Below, in pieces: positions 25,101 through 40,100 of a stretch of DNA of 64,000 bases. The translations under genes and the position numbers were made by a program. Position 1 is the first letter of the stretch. The number at the start of each line of letters is the position of its first letter. Under the pieces are notes generated by a model, which saw only the letters and a list, made by a program, of their open reading frames with translations, searched no databases and was not told the origin of the DNA. The DNA is from Saccharina japonica (Eukaryota > Sar > Phaeophyceae > Laminariales > Laminariaceae), in the NCBI GenBank assembly GCA_008828725.1, contig MEHQ01002413.1, positions 329,401 to 393,400 on the forward strand. Direction: 5' to 3'.

Positions 25101-28100
25101 TTCCAGGGGGGCATAATAAATAGAACCACACATTGTTGGTAAAAATAGGGATATATGTGTGCGCCGTGGGTCCTATTTTCCATGATCCCTATCACGAAGA
25201 ACCATAATAAAAAATAGGACCAAATATTGTCAGTAAAGAAAGGGAATTATATAGGTTTTTGTCTGCCCCGTAGGTCCTATTTTTCCACGTTAACTATCAC
25301 GGGGAACCATAATGAACACTAGTAAGTAGGCCTAAATATTGTCGGTAAAAATAGGAAAAATTTACAGGTTTTTGTGTGCGTCGTAGGTCCTATTTTCCGT
25401 GTTCAGTAGTACGGGGGGACCATAATAAACAAGACCAAATATTGTTAGTGATAATAGTAAAAATAGGGAAATACGAAGTATATAGGTTTTTTGTGTGCGC
25501 AGCAGTAGTAGGTTTTATTTTCCATGTTTTACAATTTAGGGGGGAACCCAAATAAATACAACCAAATATTGTCAGTAAAGATAAGGGAAATATATAGCTT
25601 TTTGTGTTCACGGTAGGTCTTACTTTCTATTTTCCATGTTCCCCCGTGCTATTATACGAAGATGATCTAGATCATGATGTATCGGTGCTGCTGGCAACGT
25701 TTTTTTCCCTCCTTGATAGACCTGTTTCCTGCCCCCCCCCCCTTCATTTTCCTGGTGGGGAGTGACGCACGGCGGAACTACTGTTCGTGTATCGAAACGC
25801 CGAATTGGTCGGATCGGAATTCCCTGTTCATCCATTATTTTTTGGATCACTGGCACTAGGAGTCAACAATATTAGAGAGCAGGCGCGTCTACGTACCGAA
25901 GTATTGAAACCGGACCCCCCGTTCACCTATTATTTTTTTAATCACTGCAAAGGGTAGCAATCCAAAACAATGAAGAGCGGGCGCGTATACCGAACCATAG
26001 AACCCGGACCCCTGTTCATCTAAACTTCGAGATACCTCGTATCTATATATGATATGTCCTATTTTTTGTTTTATTTTGGCGCGGAGTCTGTTCCGTAAAA
26101 AAAAAATATGTCGATAGAACCGTACTCATGTTTTTTTAGGGATAAAATACTTGGAATTAGTGTAGTAAAGGACGCATGCTACCTTTTAACCCATTCAAAA
26201 CTGACAACACTATCCCACACTAATTCCAAGTAGTTTGTCCCCTAATATGTAGGACCAGTCCTCAGGGGGTTAATTCAGGTGGAGGTGCACCCTTTATTTA
26301 TTTCTGACGGTTGTTCGCTTAACCCCTTCAGAACTGAAAAAAAATCGTCCCACACTAATTCCGAGTAGTTTTTCCCCAAATTCGTGGGACCAGTTCTTAA
26401 GGGCTTAAGGAGCTCTGTACCTCGACCAAAAAAATCTGATTTTGGAGGAAAAAAACGTTCTAAGGTATGATATACTCGTATATGATATATGTTATATGTA
26501 CCCGACGAACAATCCCATGGATTTTGGCTATACAGCAGGGGTCCCCCAATAAGGCCGTGGTGTGCTATGTAGAGCAGTATGACGACCGCCTTGTAGAGGG
26601 AAGCCGCCTTATTCACTCCAGGTTCTGAGTGTGCGATTCCTCAGGCGCGCCACGCGATTTCGACCGCCTTATAGAGGGGTGCTGTTGTACCGCCTTACTC
26701 GGACCGCCTTATTGGAGGACTCCCACTTTACAACGAAAATTATTGGCCGCACAAAAATGAAATTCCGACGGTTTTTGGGATAAGGAGGCTTTACTAATAG
26801 GTCATTCCGAAAACGTTTCAGCCAAAAAAAGGTATACCTCTTTGTATCGTAGCACGCGCCAAAGAGTTGAAATAGTTACCCATTTCACTGAGGCGCGAAG
26901 TTCAGTCGTGTACCCATTGCAAGATTCGTGACAAGCCGATTTAGCTGGTTTTATCTCTTACTACGTATGGTCTTTTATCTGTTTCTACTGACTAAACCAA
27001 TTCCAAGTAGTTTTTTTCCTCGTGACAAGCCGACTTACAGTAGCTGGTCTTATCTCTTATGGTCTCATCTGTTTCTGGTGACCATACTAATTCCAAGTAG
27101 TTTTTTTCCTCGTGACAAGCCGACTTAGTCGTGGTCTTATCTGTTTTATCTGTTTCTACTGGCCATACTAGTTCCAAGTAGTTTTTCCCTTCGAGACAAG
27201 CCGACTTGGCTGGTCTTGCCTGTTTCTACTGACCATACTAATTCCAAATAGTTTTTTTTTCTCGTGACAAGCCGACTTAGCCGTGGTCTCATATGTTTCT
27301 ACTGATTATACTAATTCCAAGTAGTTTTCATCCTTGTGACAAGCCGACTTAGCTGGTCTTATCTCTACTATGGTATTATCTGTTTCTACTGACCCACTAT
27401 CTCCAAGTGTTGTTTTTTTCCTTGTGACAAGCTGACTTAGCCGGTCTTATCTCTTCTGTGGGCCTTAAACCGGATGGTCTTAAAATGGGCACACCAATGC
27501 TGTACCTCTCTCTCGTATAATAGCACGCGTCGAAGAGTTGAAATATTTACCCATTTCACTGAAGCGCAAAGTAATCAGAGACGCCCGATGGATCCACAAG
27601 CCACGAGTCATCCTTTCGTCCTTCCCTCCCTCTGTTCACGCACCATTGCTGAATGTGAAGAAAACACGCACCCTCGTGCCTACCGATCGCCCCGGCGCTC
27701 TATTCCGGGGGACTATAGTGAAAAGGGGACCTATTTTTTAGGTTTTTTGCATCCCTTTTGTTGTCCTCGCCCTTCTTTTCTCTCTCCTTCCTACGACTAG
27801 TCGTGGCTCAGATCTGGGGTCACAAAGTTAAAGGCTCTTCTTCCTCCTCCCCCACTACGGTTCGTGCCTTGCATTTTTTTTCGCGTGAAGAATTCAGCCC
27901 TTTCTATCCTCGTAGTCGTGACTCAGATCTGGGGTCACAAAGTAAAGGCTCTTCTTCCTCCTCCCTCACTGCGGTTCGTGCCTTGCATTTTTTATCGCGA
28001 GAAGACTTCAGCTCTTTCTATCCTCGTAGTCGTGACTCAGATCTGGGGGCACAAAGTAGGCTCCTCTCCCTCCTCCCCCACTTCGTACGGTTCGTGCCTC

Positions 28101-31100
28101 GCTTTTGTATCGCGAGGAGACTTCAGTCCTTTCTATCCTCGTGGACTTGCATCGAACAAACACAAGATATATACGAACCGGTATGCATATTTTGCACATT
28201 TCCCTATTTTTTCTAGCAATAATTGGTCCTATTCACTATGGTCCCCTGTAGTAGCTGTTAGCCGCGAAGCCTGCTAAGGTTGATGTCTGGGGTTCGAGTC
28301 TCCGTGTGTGGAGATGGTTATTCTATATAGAATGATATAGAATGACACCAACTAACTGTCGAGGCCTATTTTAACGTGGGTAGGCACAGAGTTCTACGCG
28401 GGTCGTTGACGAGGGAAGAAAGTGCTGAAACTTTCTCGCGATAGAAAATGGAAGGCATGTGCCTTGTTAATAGTGGGAAGGGGGGAGAGAAGCCTACTGC
28501 TTGTATTATGTCGCCCCGGATCTGAATGTATACGAGGGGGGGAGAGAAGCCTACTGCTTGTACTATGTCGCCCCGGATCTGAATGATGACTAAAGAGGAA
28601 GAGAGAAAGAAAGGGCGAAGGCAATACATGGGATGGACAAAAACAAAAATGTTCCCCGTATTACAGTACGCGACAGATGTTGACCCTTTCAGAACTGTAA
28701 AACTTATCCCACACTAATTCCAAGTAGTTTGTTCCCAAAAACGTGGGACCGGTTCTTAAGGGGTTAATAATCTCTTATTTTTGGCCAGACTGGAATTATC
28801 ATGTAAGACTGGGTGTGTTCCACACTATTTTCAGTACAAAGAGGTCGGTCGCATTCTTATTCCTCCATCCAAAATATCTGTCTCAAATGATAAGTTACCA
28901 GATTATCATCATCTGCCGCGTACTGCTGTAGATGGGATGTATTATATGAGGACCGAAGGACCGACTTGTAGATGTGCCTCAGTCACAGTGTCTAATGCTG
29001 CTGTATTCTGTAGTGTATTATATTATCACGACGAACGATCGTTCGATGCACAAAAAAAAGTATTGCATTGGGTGAGGCCTCCTGCCCCGGTCGGTGGTCC
29101 TACCCAAACTTCCTTCGTGCGTCTTCTTAGTTCGTCAGTACGTGGCCACCTATACCGGGCGCCGTGTTGTCTCACCCAAACTTGCTTCATACCACGTATG
29201 TATGTACCTGGGATAAGGTACCTGGTATACGGGTAGAAAGGACGTACTACCTGGTATACGGGTAAAAAGGGCGGTTTAATGTGAAGAACACTTAACACAT
29301 ATCATACTTATCCTACATGAGGACATATAAAATCCGTAAGTACGCGCGATCGAAGTATTACACTCAGCTAGCAAAGATGAGCTTCGACGAAATCCCCGAG
29401 CTCACAGCTGTTGTTTTTTTAACTTTTTTAATAACATACTTTGGGCGTGCGTCGGCGCGCAGCAAAAATTTCGGGAGACATGTCAAGCAAGGCACTTTTA
29501 AAACATGCGCTGTCAAGGGTCTAAGGCCGAAGTGTTCCACACTAAAACCTAGTAGTTTGGTGTCGAGTCACGGTATGTCAAGGCACATCTGCTGTCTGTC
29601 AAGGGTTGAAAGTCCTGTCTTTCGACATCTTTGGCGCGCAGCCGGAGAAAACTGACTCGACAGAGAGACAGACGTCGTGTATGTGTGTATTTCCCTGAGA
29701 GGCGTGTTTCCACCCCATCCAGAGTTGGTGATGGAGTCTGTGCTATGAAAACGGGACTACTTGTTTGAGGGGGAACTTTACCACTTACTCGAGACCCTCA
29801 TACATCATTTTCTCGGGCCACGTAACTCTACAGCTGGAGATCTGCATGTATGTATCATATGTGTTTATTTTTCCTGAGAGGCGTGTTTCCACTTCATCCA
29901 GAGTTGGTGATGGAGTCTGTGCTATGACAACGGACGGAACTGCTTGCTTGAGGGGAAGATTTACGAGACCCTCATACATCATTTTTTTCGTGCCACGTAT
30001 ACGAAAGACCCCTATCATAAAAAAAAATCTTGAAAAAAAAAAAAACTCGGTTGAGTCTTGGTTGAGTGATAAGTTTCTGCTGGATAACTGTGACGACAAG
30101 ATAAATGTAAGAAAAGCAACAACAACCCGGGCCACTACTACTCTCGGTACTGCTGCTGCTGTGGTGATAACTCTGTTGGCTGTCTTCCCCTGCTGGAATC
30201 GTTCTTAGTTAGAGGCACTTCTGACAACAACGCTAACGGGACGAATCGAAAATGGTTGAGGAGCAAGCCCAAAATGGCTGAGAGTCACTATTTCCAAGAC
30301 GAACTCGTAGAACTAACTGCTGCTGTACCTAAAGCCGCAACCATGAAAACAATTAGCACCCAGTCAACCATTGACTATCAGGAGGCACGTTGTTCTCGTA
30401 GACGGAATAACAGTGTTTTTCAACCATTGTTTCGAAGATATGCCCGAAAAGGCGTTCCGATATTCGGTTCGTTGGTTGGCCCTTAAGTCCCGGGTCAGTA
30501 AGAGAATACCGTCACTTATTGTCTGTTCTATATAGCGGTCGTACGTGTGTTTCAGTGTTCTTCACATTAAACCGTCCTTTCTACCCGTCAACATCGTGAT
30601 ACATCGACCTATAGCTATTAATAGATTATGATGGTGAGGATCTTCCTCGCATCGTTTCCCGTTTTTTATCGAGCTTGTTTACGATTTATCATGGGGGGGG
30701 GCATAAAATACATACCACTTTGTACCGTAATATAAGAAACTTTTGTATATTACTATTCAATCAAAACGATTCTTATATTTCGGGACAGTGGTAGTAATCA
30801 GAACCCCCAAGGGACCCAAAAACCAGGTGCGCCCCCCTACTGTCAATATTACGGGGTGGGCTAATGTGGTAAATAGTAAATAGGACCTACGGTACACCAA
30901 GGGTGTAAAAAAAAAAGAGAAAACGACACCACACTTGTAGGAAGGTCAGAATGAAAAACAAACCGGATCGCTGTGATCACAGGACGAAATGAGCGAAAAC
31001 CATTTTTTTTTTCGTTTTTTGTTCCCTTTTTTAACTTGGTTTTAGAGACCCCTCCTATTTTTTTTNGNCGGGGGGGGGGGGGGGGGTAATAAAAAAAAGA

Positions 31101-34100
31101 ATTGACTTATTGTTTTCTGGGATCACAACGGTCCGGTTCTTCCCTCCAATATAGGGGGGGGGGGTAGTGGGGTATCTGGGATTCAGATCCGCGCATACCC
31201 TTTGGTACACACGAAAACCTATGTATTTTCCTATAGTTACTGACAATATTGGGTCCTATTTATTGTGCCCCCCCGCAATCTTGATAGTATGATCTTACCG
31301 GCATGCAACCACGACGGGCTATATACGTATACCTGGTATATATTGCAGATTCAGGGCAGTTGGACGCAAGGCAACAAGGGCAAAGAAAGTGCTGAGACCT
31401 ATGACACTCGCGATAAAACCGCAAGGCGTGAGCCATAGTGTAGGGAAGGTGACGTACTCATTTGTTGCTTGCCTTCACGCTATTTGACCGTTGAACACGC
31501 ATTCGTTTTCGAGACAGATCATAGGGGGTCATAGGGGGGGGGGGCTTCATTTTCATGCATGGCCGTAGTAGTATGATCATATACCCTCGCATCCCTACAA
31601 TGCCGGGACGGAGCATGTCGGGTTTTCACCGACTAGGCAGACTTTGCTCGTAGCACCAAGCGCGAAGCGCCGTGAGGTGTTGGGCGAGTGGGTGGCATAC
31701 TCATTTTTTTGCCTTGCCTTGTGTCATTTGACCATTGACCACGCATCCTCTTTCGAGACGGGGCAGGCACCGCACGTAGTCGGAGGCGGGGAGAAAAGAC
31801 CCTTTTAGGTATGTTCCTCCGGATCTGAGTTACGCCTGTACGCAGGAAACTGTGACAAGGACGGGGGCAGGAAAAGAAGAGCCGACACTATTAAGGGGGG
31901 CCATAGTAAATAGAACCTACCGTACAGACAAAAAAACTATATATTTTCCTATTAAAAAAATAAAAAAATGGTCCTATTTACTATGGTACCCCTCACGTAA
32001 AATACAAGAGGGAACCCAGCAATCAGAATAAAAAACTGGCGTTTAAACATATATTTACGGGGGACCATAGAAAACAGGATCTACGTTAATCACACAAAAA
32101 CCTATACATTTTCGTATTTGTATCTACTATGAGTAGTGCACTTTGTAGAACCCTAAATCTGAGTTTAATTCCATTTTTTTTGTATGATACGCGCAAAACA
32201 GGAGTTAAGTTTTAAGCAAGCGGGTTATGATATGTCGCCTAAGCTTAGTATTGCCCTGTGCAGAAACGTACATCTGAGTCTAATTCCGAGTGCTTAGTCT
32301 GCACACCGAGACTGCTTGCTGAAACGGGTTAATTACGTCACTTGAGTTGAGTGTTACTGCGCTTTGCTTAAACCTAAGACTAAGTATAATTCCACTTAAA
32401 AAATGAGTCTACAGTAATTCCAACTGTTTTGTCCTTGCTTCCAACTGTTTTCTTCCGCACAACGGGACTGCGGGCCTTAAATGGCTTTACTAAGCCACCT
32501 TGGTGTACCACTTACTGCACTAATGTATCTGTTGTACAGAAGCATAGAGCGGACTGGAATTCCAAAACAAATTGTCACCACGACGGGACCGCAGTCTTAA
32601 ATGGGTTAATTAAGTCGCCCCGGATTACTACTGCACTTACATAAACCTACATGCTAAATGTTACTCTAATCCCCGAGTATTTTGTCCCCACAACTGGACC
32701 GCAGTCTTGAATGGGTTAAAAGAGTCACCTCGGTATTTACCACTGCACGGTGTGTGTCGTAGTCCGGTTCGCGCCTTGGTTTCCATTGACCGGGCCAGCG
32801 CCTGACGCGGTCCGGGTGGAGAAGAACGAGTGCGGTGCTGGCGTCGTCCGCCGTGAAGTCGGCCAGTAGTTGATACAGGTTCTTCCTCTGCCCGACAGCG
32901 AGGTGCGGTCCAAGTCGGGTGTGCAGAGGAAGAACCTGTATCAACTACTGGCCGACTTCACGGCGGACGACGCCAGCACCGCACTCGTTCTTCTCCACCC
33001 GGACCGCGTCAGGCGCTGGCCCGGTCAATGGAAACCAAGGCGCGTACCGGACTACGACACACACAGTGCAGTGGTAAACCGAGGTGTTTCATTTCGTAAC
33101 CCATTCGAGACTGCTGTCCAGTTGTGGGGACAAAACCATTGGGATTAGAGTAACATTTACCAGGTAGGTTTATGTACATGTGCCTAAATTTTACTCTAAT
33201 TCCAAGAGTTTTGTCACCACGACGGGACTGGGTTAATCAAGTCACCTGGGCTTTACTACTGCACTACTGGCAGTAGTAGACGATTGTACTACTACAGATA
33301 ACAGTAGCTAACTGTACTACAGTGGACTATTGGACTACAATAGCCTATTGGACTACAGTAGCCTACTGTTCTACAGTAGACTATTGGGCTACAGTACGTA
33401 GCCTATTGGACTACAATAGACAGTAGCTTCAACGTTGATCACTCGTAAACATTCCCTGTGAAATACGAAAACACAGCGAAAATAAATAGGAACCCTACGT
33501 ATGTATGCAAATTTGATTTTGAGGAGACCATATCCTGCATGAGGTCATCTAAAACCCGTAGGTATACGTAGTATATACTTGCACGCGTGCGATCGAAGTA
33601 CTGTTACAGACAGCCATCGACGATGACTTTTGACGAAATCCTCGATGTCATCTCGAGCTGATGTTTTCTCCTGTTTTTTATCCGGAAAAAAAAAAAAGAA
33701 CAACAACAACAACAACAACCAGCCAGCCAGCCAACCAGCCAGCCAGCCAACCAGCCAACACCCGCGCAACCGACAGCAAATAGTACGTATGGCACAGTAG
33801 TCTATACCGCTGCCACATTAAAGCATACCACTCTGACTCGAAATATAAGGACCATTTTTATGTTAAAAAATTAATTGGAATGGTTCTTATATTTCGGGTC
33901 ATATTGGTACCAGATATGGCCGACCCTGTGGAGCGGAAGAAGAGGGGAACTATACCGCTGTCACATTAAATCATACCACGTGTACCAGGCGATAAGGACC
34001 ATTTTTATGTTAAAACTTCATTGAAATGGTTCTAATATTTCGGGTCAGATTGGAGCGGAAGAAGAGGGGAAAATGCCTCGAGGATAAAAAATTAAAAGGC

Positions 34101-37100
34101 GCGTGCGAGTGGGAGAGAGATGAGGAGTCACCACCTGCATCAGTTCTATCCGTTGACCCTTTTGCGATAAATCAGCGTATTAAACTCTCGTACGATCGTA
34201 ACTGAAGAGAGTGGTGATATTTGATAGAACAGAGATTATTTGCTGTTTCTAGCAGTTGCGGTACTATTTTAAGGATATACTAGGTATTCGAGTTGTGCCG
34301 GAGTGGTACCTTATCGGAGGGCCAAAAATAATACCGGGTATGGATATGTGATCGTTTTATCGTATATCGACTATTCTGACTTTTTTTTAATACGTGTTAT
34401 ATATCGCTGATAATAATAACGACCGCCCATAGTATCAATTACTGCAAATGTTAATATTAATACGAGTACACTCCCGAAAGGGAACCTTACATATAATATT
34501 ACTATTAATAACTACATACGCTGCATGATGTATGATCGCATGAAATATATGTTTATTTTTGGGCGCTTTAAAATAATCCATCTTAATTCAAGACCTCAAT
34601 TACTGTAGTTTCTACCCACGAGGCACACAATATTATACCCGTGTATTAATTAATTCAGACGTATTCGAGGTTCGTATTTAATTAGGTTTCAATTTCGAGG
34701 GACACCATATATATATACGGGGGACCTACGAGTAAATAGGACCTAATATTGTCAGTAAAAATAGGTAAAATTACAGTTTTCTGTGTACCGTATGGCCCAA
34801 TTTGCCATGGTCCCCTGTAACAGTCAGTATCAGCTGGTTATTGCAGATTCGCCCTGCCCACAATGTCCAGTCCAAATCTCGATCGCTTGTAGGTAGGGCT
34901 GGCGATCGATTGATTACATGCCATCCGTGTGCGGTGTGCATCGTGCGTGTGTGCGTCAGTCGCAACAAAAAACACATGACGAAGAACCAAAACACCAAGA
35001 CCACTACAAAAGAGCAACGTAATAAGCATACGACGACATCCCAAACCGATCTGACGCACAAAAAAAGCCTCCTTACGAATATATACGGGGGAACCACAGT
35101 AAGTAGGACCAAATATTGTTAGTAACAAGAGGTAAATATAGAGGTTTTTGGGTGTGTCGTAGGTCTTATTTACTATGGCATCATTAGCCCACCCCGTATT
35201 TGCTTTACCAGCAGCTGTATACCGTTCAGTCCATAAATACAAAGACCGATTGGATCAAATACAATACGCGACGGACGTTGAGAATCTGATACTCGAGAGT
35301 TTGAGACCGAGACTTTGGGGGGGGGGAGGGGGGGATAAAAATGCGACCTCTCTTTGTACTGAAAATAGTGTGGAACACGCCCAGTCTTACACAATAATTC
35401 CAGTCTGGCCAAAATAAGAGATTCGTGACCCATTCATCTGTCGCGTACTGTCATTTTATGTACAAGCAGTCTGTATATTTCGGGACAGGACGGTAATAGT
35501 TACCCCAGCTACTCGTAGCTACACAGGTCACGAAACATGTTGTAACATTGCTACTACATACTGTGCTGGGGATTCCAACGATAAACTTTGGGCAGAGGTT
35601 TTTTTTTCAAGAGCCCCCGGTAAAAGCCAGAACCGGTTTTGCCCAAATACTTGATTCAGCCCCTTAAGAACTGGTCCCGCATGTTTGGGGACAAACTACT
35701 TGGAATTAGTGTGGAATAACGCTTTCGGGTCTGAATGGGTTAAGGCACATGCCTTATCGTAGTAGCACGCCTCTTGGCTCGCCCTATGTGCAGGACTGAC
35801 TGGTCGGCACAAAACTTTGTGCAGGCTGCGGGGGGGGTCTGATTGGTCGAGGCTGGCTTTTCGGGTGCCCGGAGAGTTTTTGGGGAAAACGCCACCAAAA
35901 CACGCGGTGAAGCCGAAAAAACAGCATCGACTAATCAGACCCGCAGCCAGAACCAGTTCTCGCCCAAAAAGTTGTTTTAAGGCACATGCCTTATCGTAGT
36001 AGCACGCCTCTTGACTCGCCCTATGTGCAGGACTGACTGGCCGGCACAAAACTTTGTGCAGCCTGCGGGTCTGATTGGTCGAGGCTGGCTTTTCGGCTCC
36101 CCGGAGAGTTTTTGTTGGAAAAAGCCACCAAAACACGCGGTGAAGCCGAAAAAACAGCATCGACCAATCAGACCCGCAGCCAGAACAAGTTCTCGCCCAA
36201 AAAATTGTTTAAGGCACATGCCTTATCGTAGTAGCACGCCTCTTGGCTCGCCCTATGTGCAGGACTGACTGGCCGGCACAAAACTTTGTGCAGCCTGCGG
36301 GTCTGATTGGTCGAGGCTGGCTTTTCGGCTGCCCGGAGAGTTTTTGGGGAAAACGCCACCAAAACACGCGGTGAAGCCGAAAAAACAGCATCCACCAATC
36401 AGACCCGCAGCCAGAACAAGTTCTCGCCCAAAAAGTTGTTTTAAGGCACATGCCTTATCGTAGTAGCACGCCTCTTGGCTCGCCCTATGTGCAGGACTGA
36501 CTGGCCGGCACAAAACTTTGTGCAGCCTGCGGGTCTGATTGGTCGAGGCTGGCTTTTCGGCTACCCGGAGAGTTTTTTGGGAAAACACCAAAACACGCGG
36601 TGGAGCCACGTGGCTACCCCTGCCGACCTCGAGCCCGCCGAAGGGTTGGGGTTAGGGTTAGTTCTGGGGTCGGGTTGGTGTGGGCCGATGTGCACAGTTG
36701 AAATTGATTACACACGTCCTCCTGCACAAAGTTTGTGCCGACCGCTGCTGCACATATAGGGCGAGCCATGCCTCTTGGGTTTTTTATAATATTTAGATTG
36801 CGTTTTTTGCCATCCACATGAGCTTCGTCATTGATCACTCAGAAATATTTCCCCAAAAATAAGAAGAAACCCAAGGGAAACCAAAGCTGAAAGGAAAACT
36901 ATTGGATAACAGTAGGATATTGGACTCCGGTAGACTATTGTAACACAGCGCAGTAGAGTATTGAACTACCGTAGCCTATTGGGACACAGTAGCTTCGACC
37001 TTGATCACTCAGAAACATTTCCCTGAAGGAAGAAAACCAAGGGAAACCGAAGTACAAAAAATAGGAAACTTACGGAAGAATAAATGCTATACTGAATAAG

Positions 37101-40100
37101 ACTAAGACATGGAAGAATGAAGGCTATACTGAATAAGACTGAGACAGGTGCTGGCCGCTGTGGTGTATATGCCTGGCACAAGTACTATCAGCGGGTAAGT
37201 CTATCCATCAACCCTGCAGACAATCGCGCTATGCATATATATATAGGCTTGGCATCTCGGCTGGTGCTATTGCTACACAAAAGGGCGCAAATCGTCGTCA
37301 TTCCTATTTTTGTTTTTATTTCCTCTTCCACCGGATGACTACCTGGCCGGCTGGCTCTGCCGGCTGGTCGCGCAGGGGTTGGCATTTCGGCTGGTGCTAT
37401 TGCTACACCACGAGAGGGCACACTCGAGGGTGCACATGTAAAAGAAAAAAAGCTCCCCGACGACACCGGAGCAAAGCCTTCCAGGGGCGGTGGCTTATTC
37501 TCTGAGAAGCTCCTCACACGAGGAACTCAATCTCTCACCCGAATCATGAATTCGAAGATCGGTTGTTCCCGCATCCCGACCAAGCTTTCTACGATTATAC
37601 GCTACGTAGTCCAAGCACAAAATATACTACAGCAGTAAAAATATCACATGTACGACTCGTAACCGGTATCATAGTTGCTGCTCACTTGAGGAGCTCAAAA
37701 CCGGTCAGAAAAAAATTGCCACGGAAGGCAAAAGCTAACTGCAATCCGTACCTACCGTGGGATGCGTGTCATTTTGACCGCCTTATGTCGGGATACCGCC
37801 TTATTCAGACCGCCTTATATCGGGATGCCGCCTTACACAGACCGCCTTATATCGGGATTCCGCCTTATGCATACCGCCTTGTATCGGGATACCGCCTTAC
37901 ACAGACCGTGGGATATTGCCTCAGAAGGCAAAAGCTAATTGCAACTCCTATACCTGCATGCCATGGGATGGGTCACCAAGGCATACCAAACCCAGAGTAA
38001 AAACAAAAATAGCCTTGAAAATTTGTTTTCGTACTTTCATCCAGAACTCCCACCGCACTGTCTTTGTTTTTTTTGTTCCCACCTAAGTTTTAGGTATATG
38101 ATGTCGTTTGATGCTGTTTGTCGTGCACCATCTTCCCTCCTTCTCGATAGGGATGCGTGGTCAATGGTCAAATGACTACGAGGACAGCAACGAATGAGTA
38201 CGCCCTCTCTGTCCTTTTTTTCCTGAGTTTCCTTTTTGCGCCGGTGATCTGATCTGACTAGCTCTGCCCGCTGGCGGTCGCCTAGGACTTGGCGGTTCGA
38301 CTGGTGCTATTGCTACACCGCAAGGGCATGTAGGGGGAAAAAAATCTGAGTGCCCCTATGTTCCGCTCAGGGCTAGGCTTTTCGGCTGGTGCTTTTGCCA
38401 CACAAGGGTATTTGTTGTTTGGTTTTTCTGAGTGTCCCTATGTTCCGCCTGCGGTCTAGCGGATATTAGGTGTCGAAGTATCAATAGACGCTCGTGGCAT
38501 TTCCAGCGGTAGGGCTTACCACTTTTATGCGAGAAAATGGTTGGGGTGCGCTACGGACAAGACAAAAAAAGGGGGGGGGGGGATAGTGCTCTGACGGAAT
38601 GGTTGATTGGATCTGATTGGTCCAGGTGTTGGGGCTAGGCGTTGGTTCTACTCGTGACGCACGGTACGGTAGAGGTGCACCGTATTTTTACCGAGGGCGG
38701 TCGCTTGAGGCGCTCTATACCTGTAGTAATCAAAACTGTTTTTAGATGAAAACGAAAGTACTATATATATACATATATACATATATATATACCCGATGAA
38801 AAATACCGTAGCTTTAATAACGCATTCAGAACTGAAAAAAAATGCCCCACACTAATTCTAAGTAGTTTGTCCCCAAATTTCGGGGGACCAGTTCTTACGG
38901 GGTTAAGTATGAAACGAAAAATATTTCAAAACCAGAATGAAGTTTCGACGATTTTGGGTGAGGGAGGCTTTACTACTATTCATACTTTAGTAGGTCATTC
39001 AGAAAACGTTTCAGCCAAAAAAAGGTATACCTTGCTACCTCTATCGTAGCAGGCGACTCACGAGTCTCGTACACAGTGTTCTGTCACCCATCTTCTCGGG
39101 TGGTGAAGTTGGTAAGCTATGCTACCCGTCGACATTGACGGCGGCTTTACGCCGGGCTCGGCAACTTCGGCTGGTGCTACTGCCACAACAGGAAGATGGG
39201 CACTTTATCGAAACGTTTTCGTGAGTGTTGTGTTGTGCCGTTGGACACGTACGCATGTGAGATAAACACCGGCACCCCTCTAGAGCGAAATTTCCGATAC
39301 GAGTCTCTCGGAAACTTTTTACGGGAGGCCATGGTAAATAAGCGGACCTACGGTTCAAACAAAACCCTACTTCTATACCTCGTAGGTATAGATACCTTTT
39401 TTTCTAACAATATTTGGTCCCCTTTTTACGTTACAAAACCTATCTATTTACCTATTTTTACTAACAATATGCGGTCCTTTTTACTATGGTCCCTCGTACG
39501 AAACGCCCGTCTCGAGAGGAACGCGTGGTCAATGGTCAACGACTACGTACAGGGCGAGCAAAAAAATGAGCATTGAGTAACCCCCCGCCCCCGCACTCTA
39601 TCTGGGGGGGGGGGGACTGCCGGGTGCTATTTGTATGTTTCGTGTACTCCTGGTCTGGCGGCTGCGCTGGCGTCGGTGTCTCAGCTGGGACGAGTGCTAA
39701 TTGCAGAGCGGGTGTGCAAATAAATTTTCACCCCCCCACCTTGATCGCGCCCCTACCTGCCCCAACCCAGACCTGAGCCCTCCAAACTGAACCTGGGTAT
39801 CATACCTATGTAATCAGACAGTTAATAAATATATAGCAAGTTCAGATTTTGTTCTCCTCATATACAGGATGTACATCCTGCATGACGGCATGCAGTAAAA
39901 CCCGTACGAGTACGTACGCGCGATGGAAGTATGATTGTCCTCGCCATCCGACTGTGTGTTTCATGAGAGAGCTTCAACATTAATCACTCATAAGCACTCA
40001 CTCCGGAAAAAGAAAACCACAAGAGAAACACTGAAAAAAAACTCTGCTCAAAAGTCTACGTAACTCCTTTCTGTACCCACTTCCCGGCTTGAGCTTCACC

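Larger units (their letters stand above)
16878..32926 (+). other. Intron 2 (about 16 kb)
   Basis: The largest intron, phase 0. It is filled with nested repeats listed separately: 63-bp and 56-bp tandem duplications, a Ser/Ala-coding CAG repeat family, a 630-bp inverted pair, an 85-bp minisatellite, MITE clusters and tRNA-derived SINE. Two sites hold ambiguous bases (23,007; 31,066 and 31,068), each next to a G run. No convincing exon found, but a small one could be hidden. Confidence 0.7.
37240..39700. repeat. Scattered GGCTGGTGCTATTGCTACAC motifs
   Basis: At least six copies at about 37,258, 37,388, 38,308, 38,374, 39,168 and 39,672, each followed by an AGGG-type sequence. The spacing is irregular, so it is a dispersed short repeat rather than a satellite. 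Confidence 0.7.

Noticed and set aside
30256-30486. 76-codon ORF with protein-like text ([19 protein letters not shown])
   Set aside because: AT-rich codons unlike the NOS exons, no good splice sites, no family recognised. It may be a piece of a decayed element.
32899-33073. Longer exon 3 starting at the acceptor CCCGACAG (32,898)
   Set aside because: It has a better pyrimidine tract but needs phase 2 input, while exon 2 ends in phase 0. It also lies in the spacer that is not shared by the inverted copy.
36645-36665. Telomere-like GGGTTAGGGTTAG
   Set aside because: Only two units in the middle of repeats; too short for an interstitial telomere claim.
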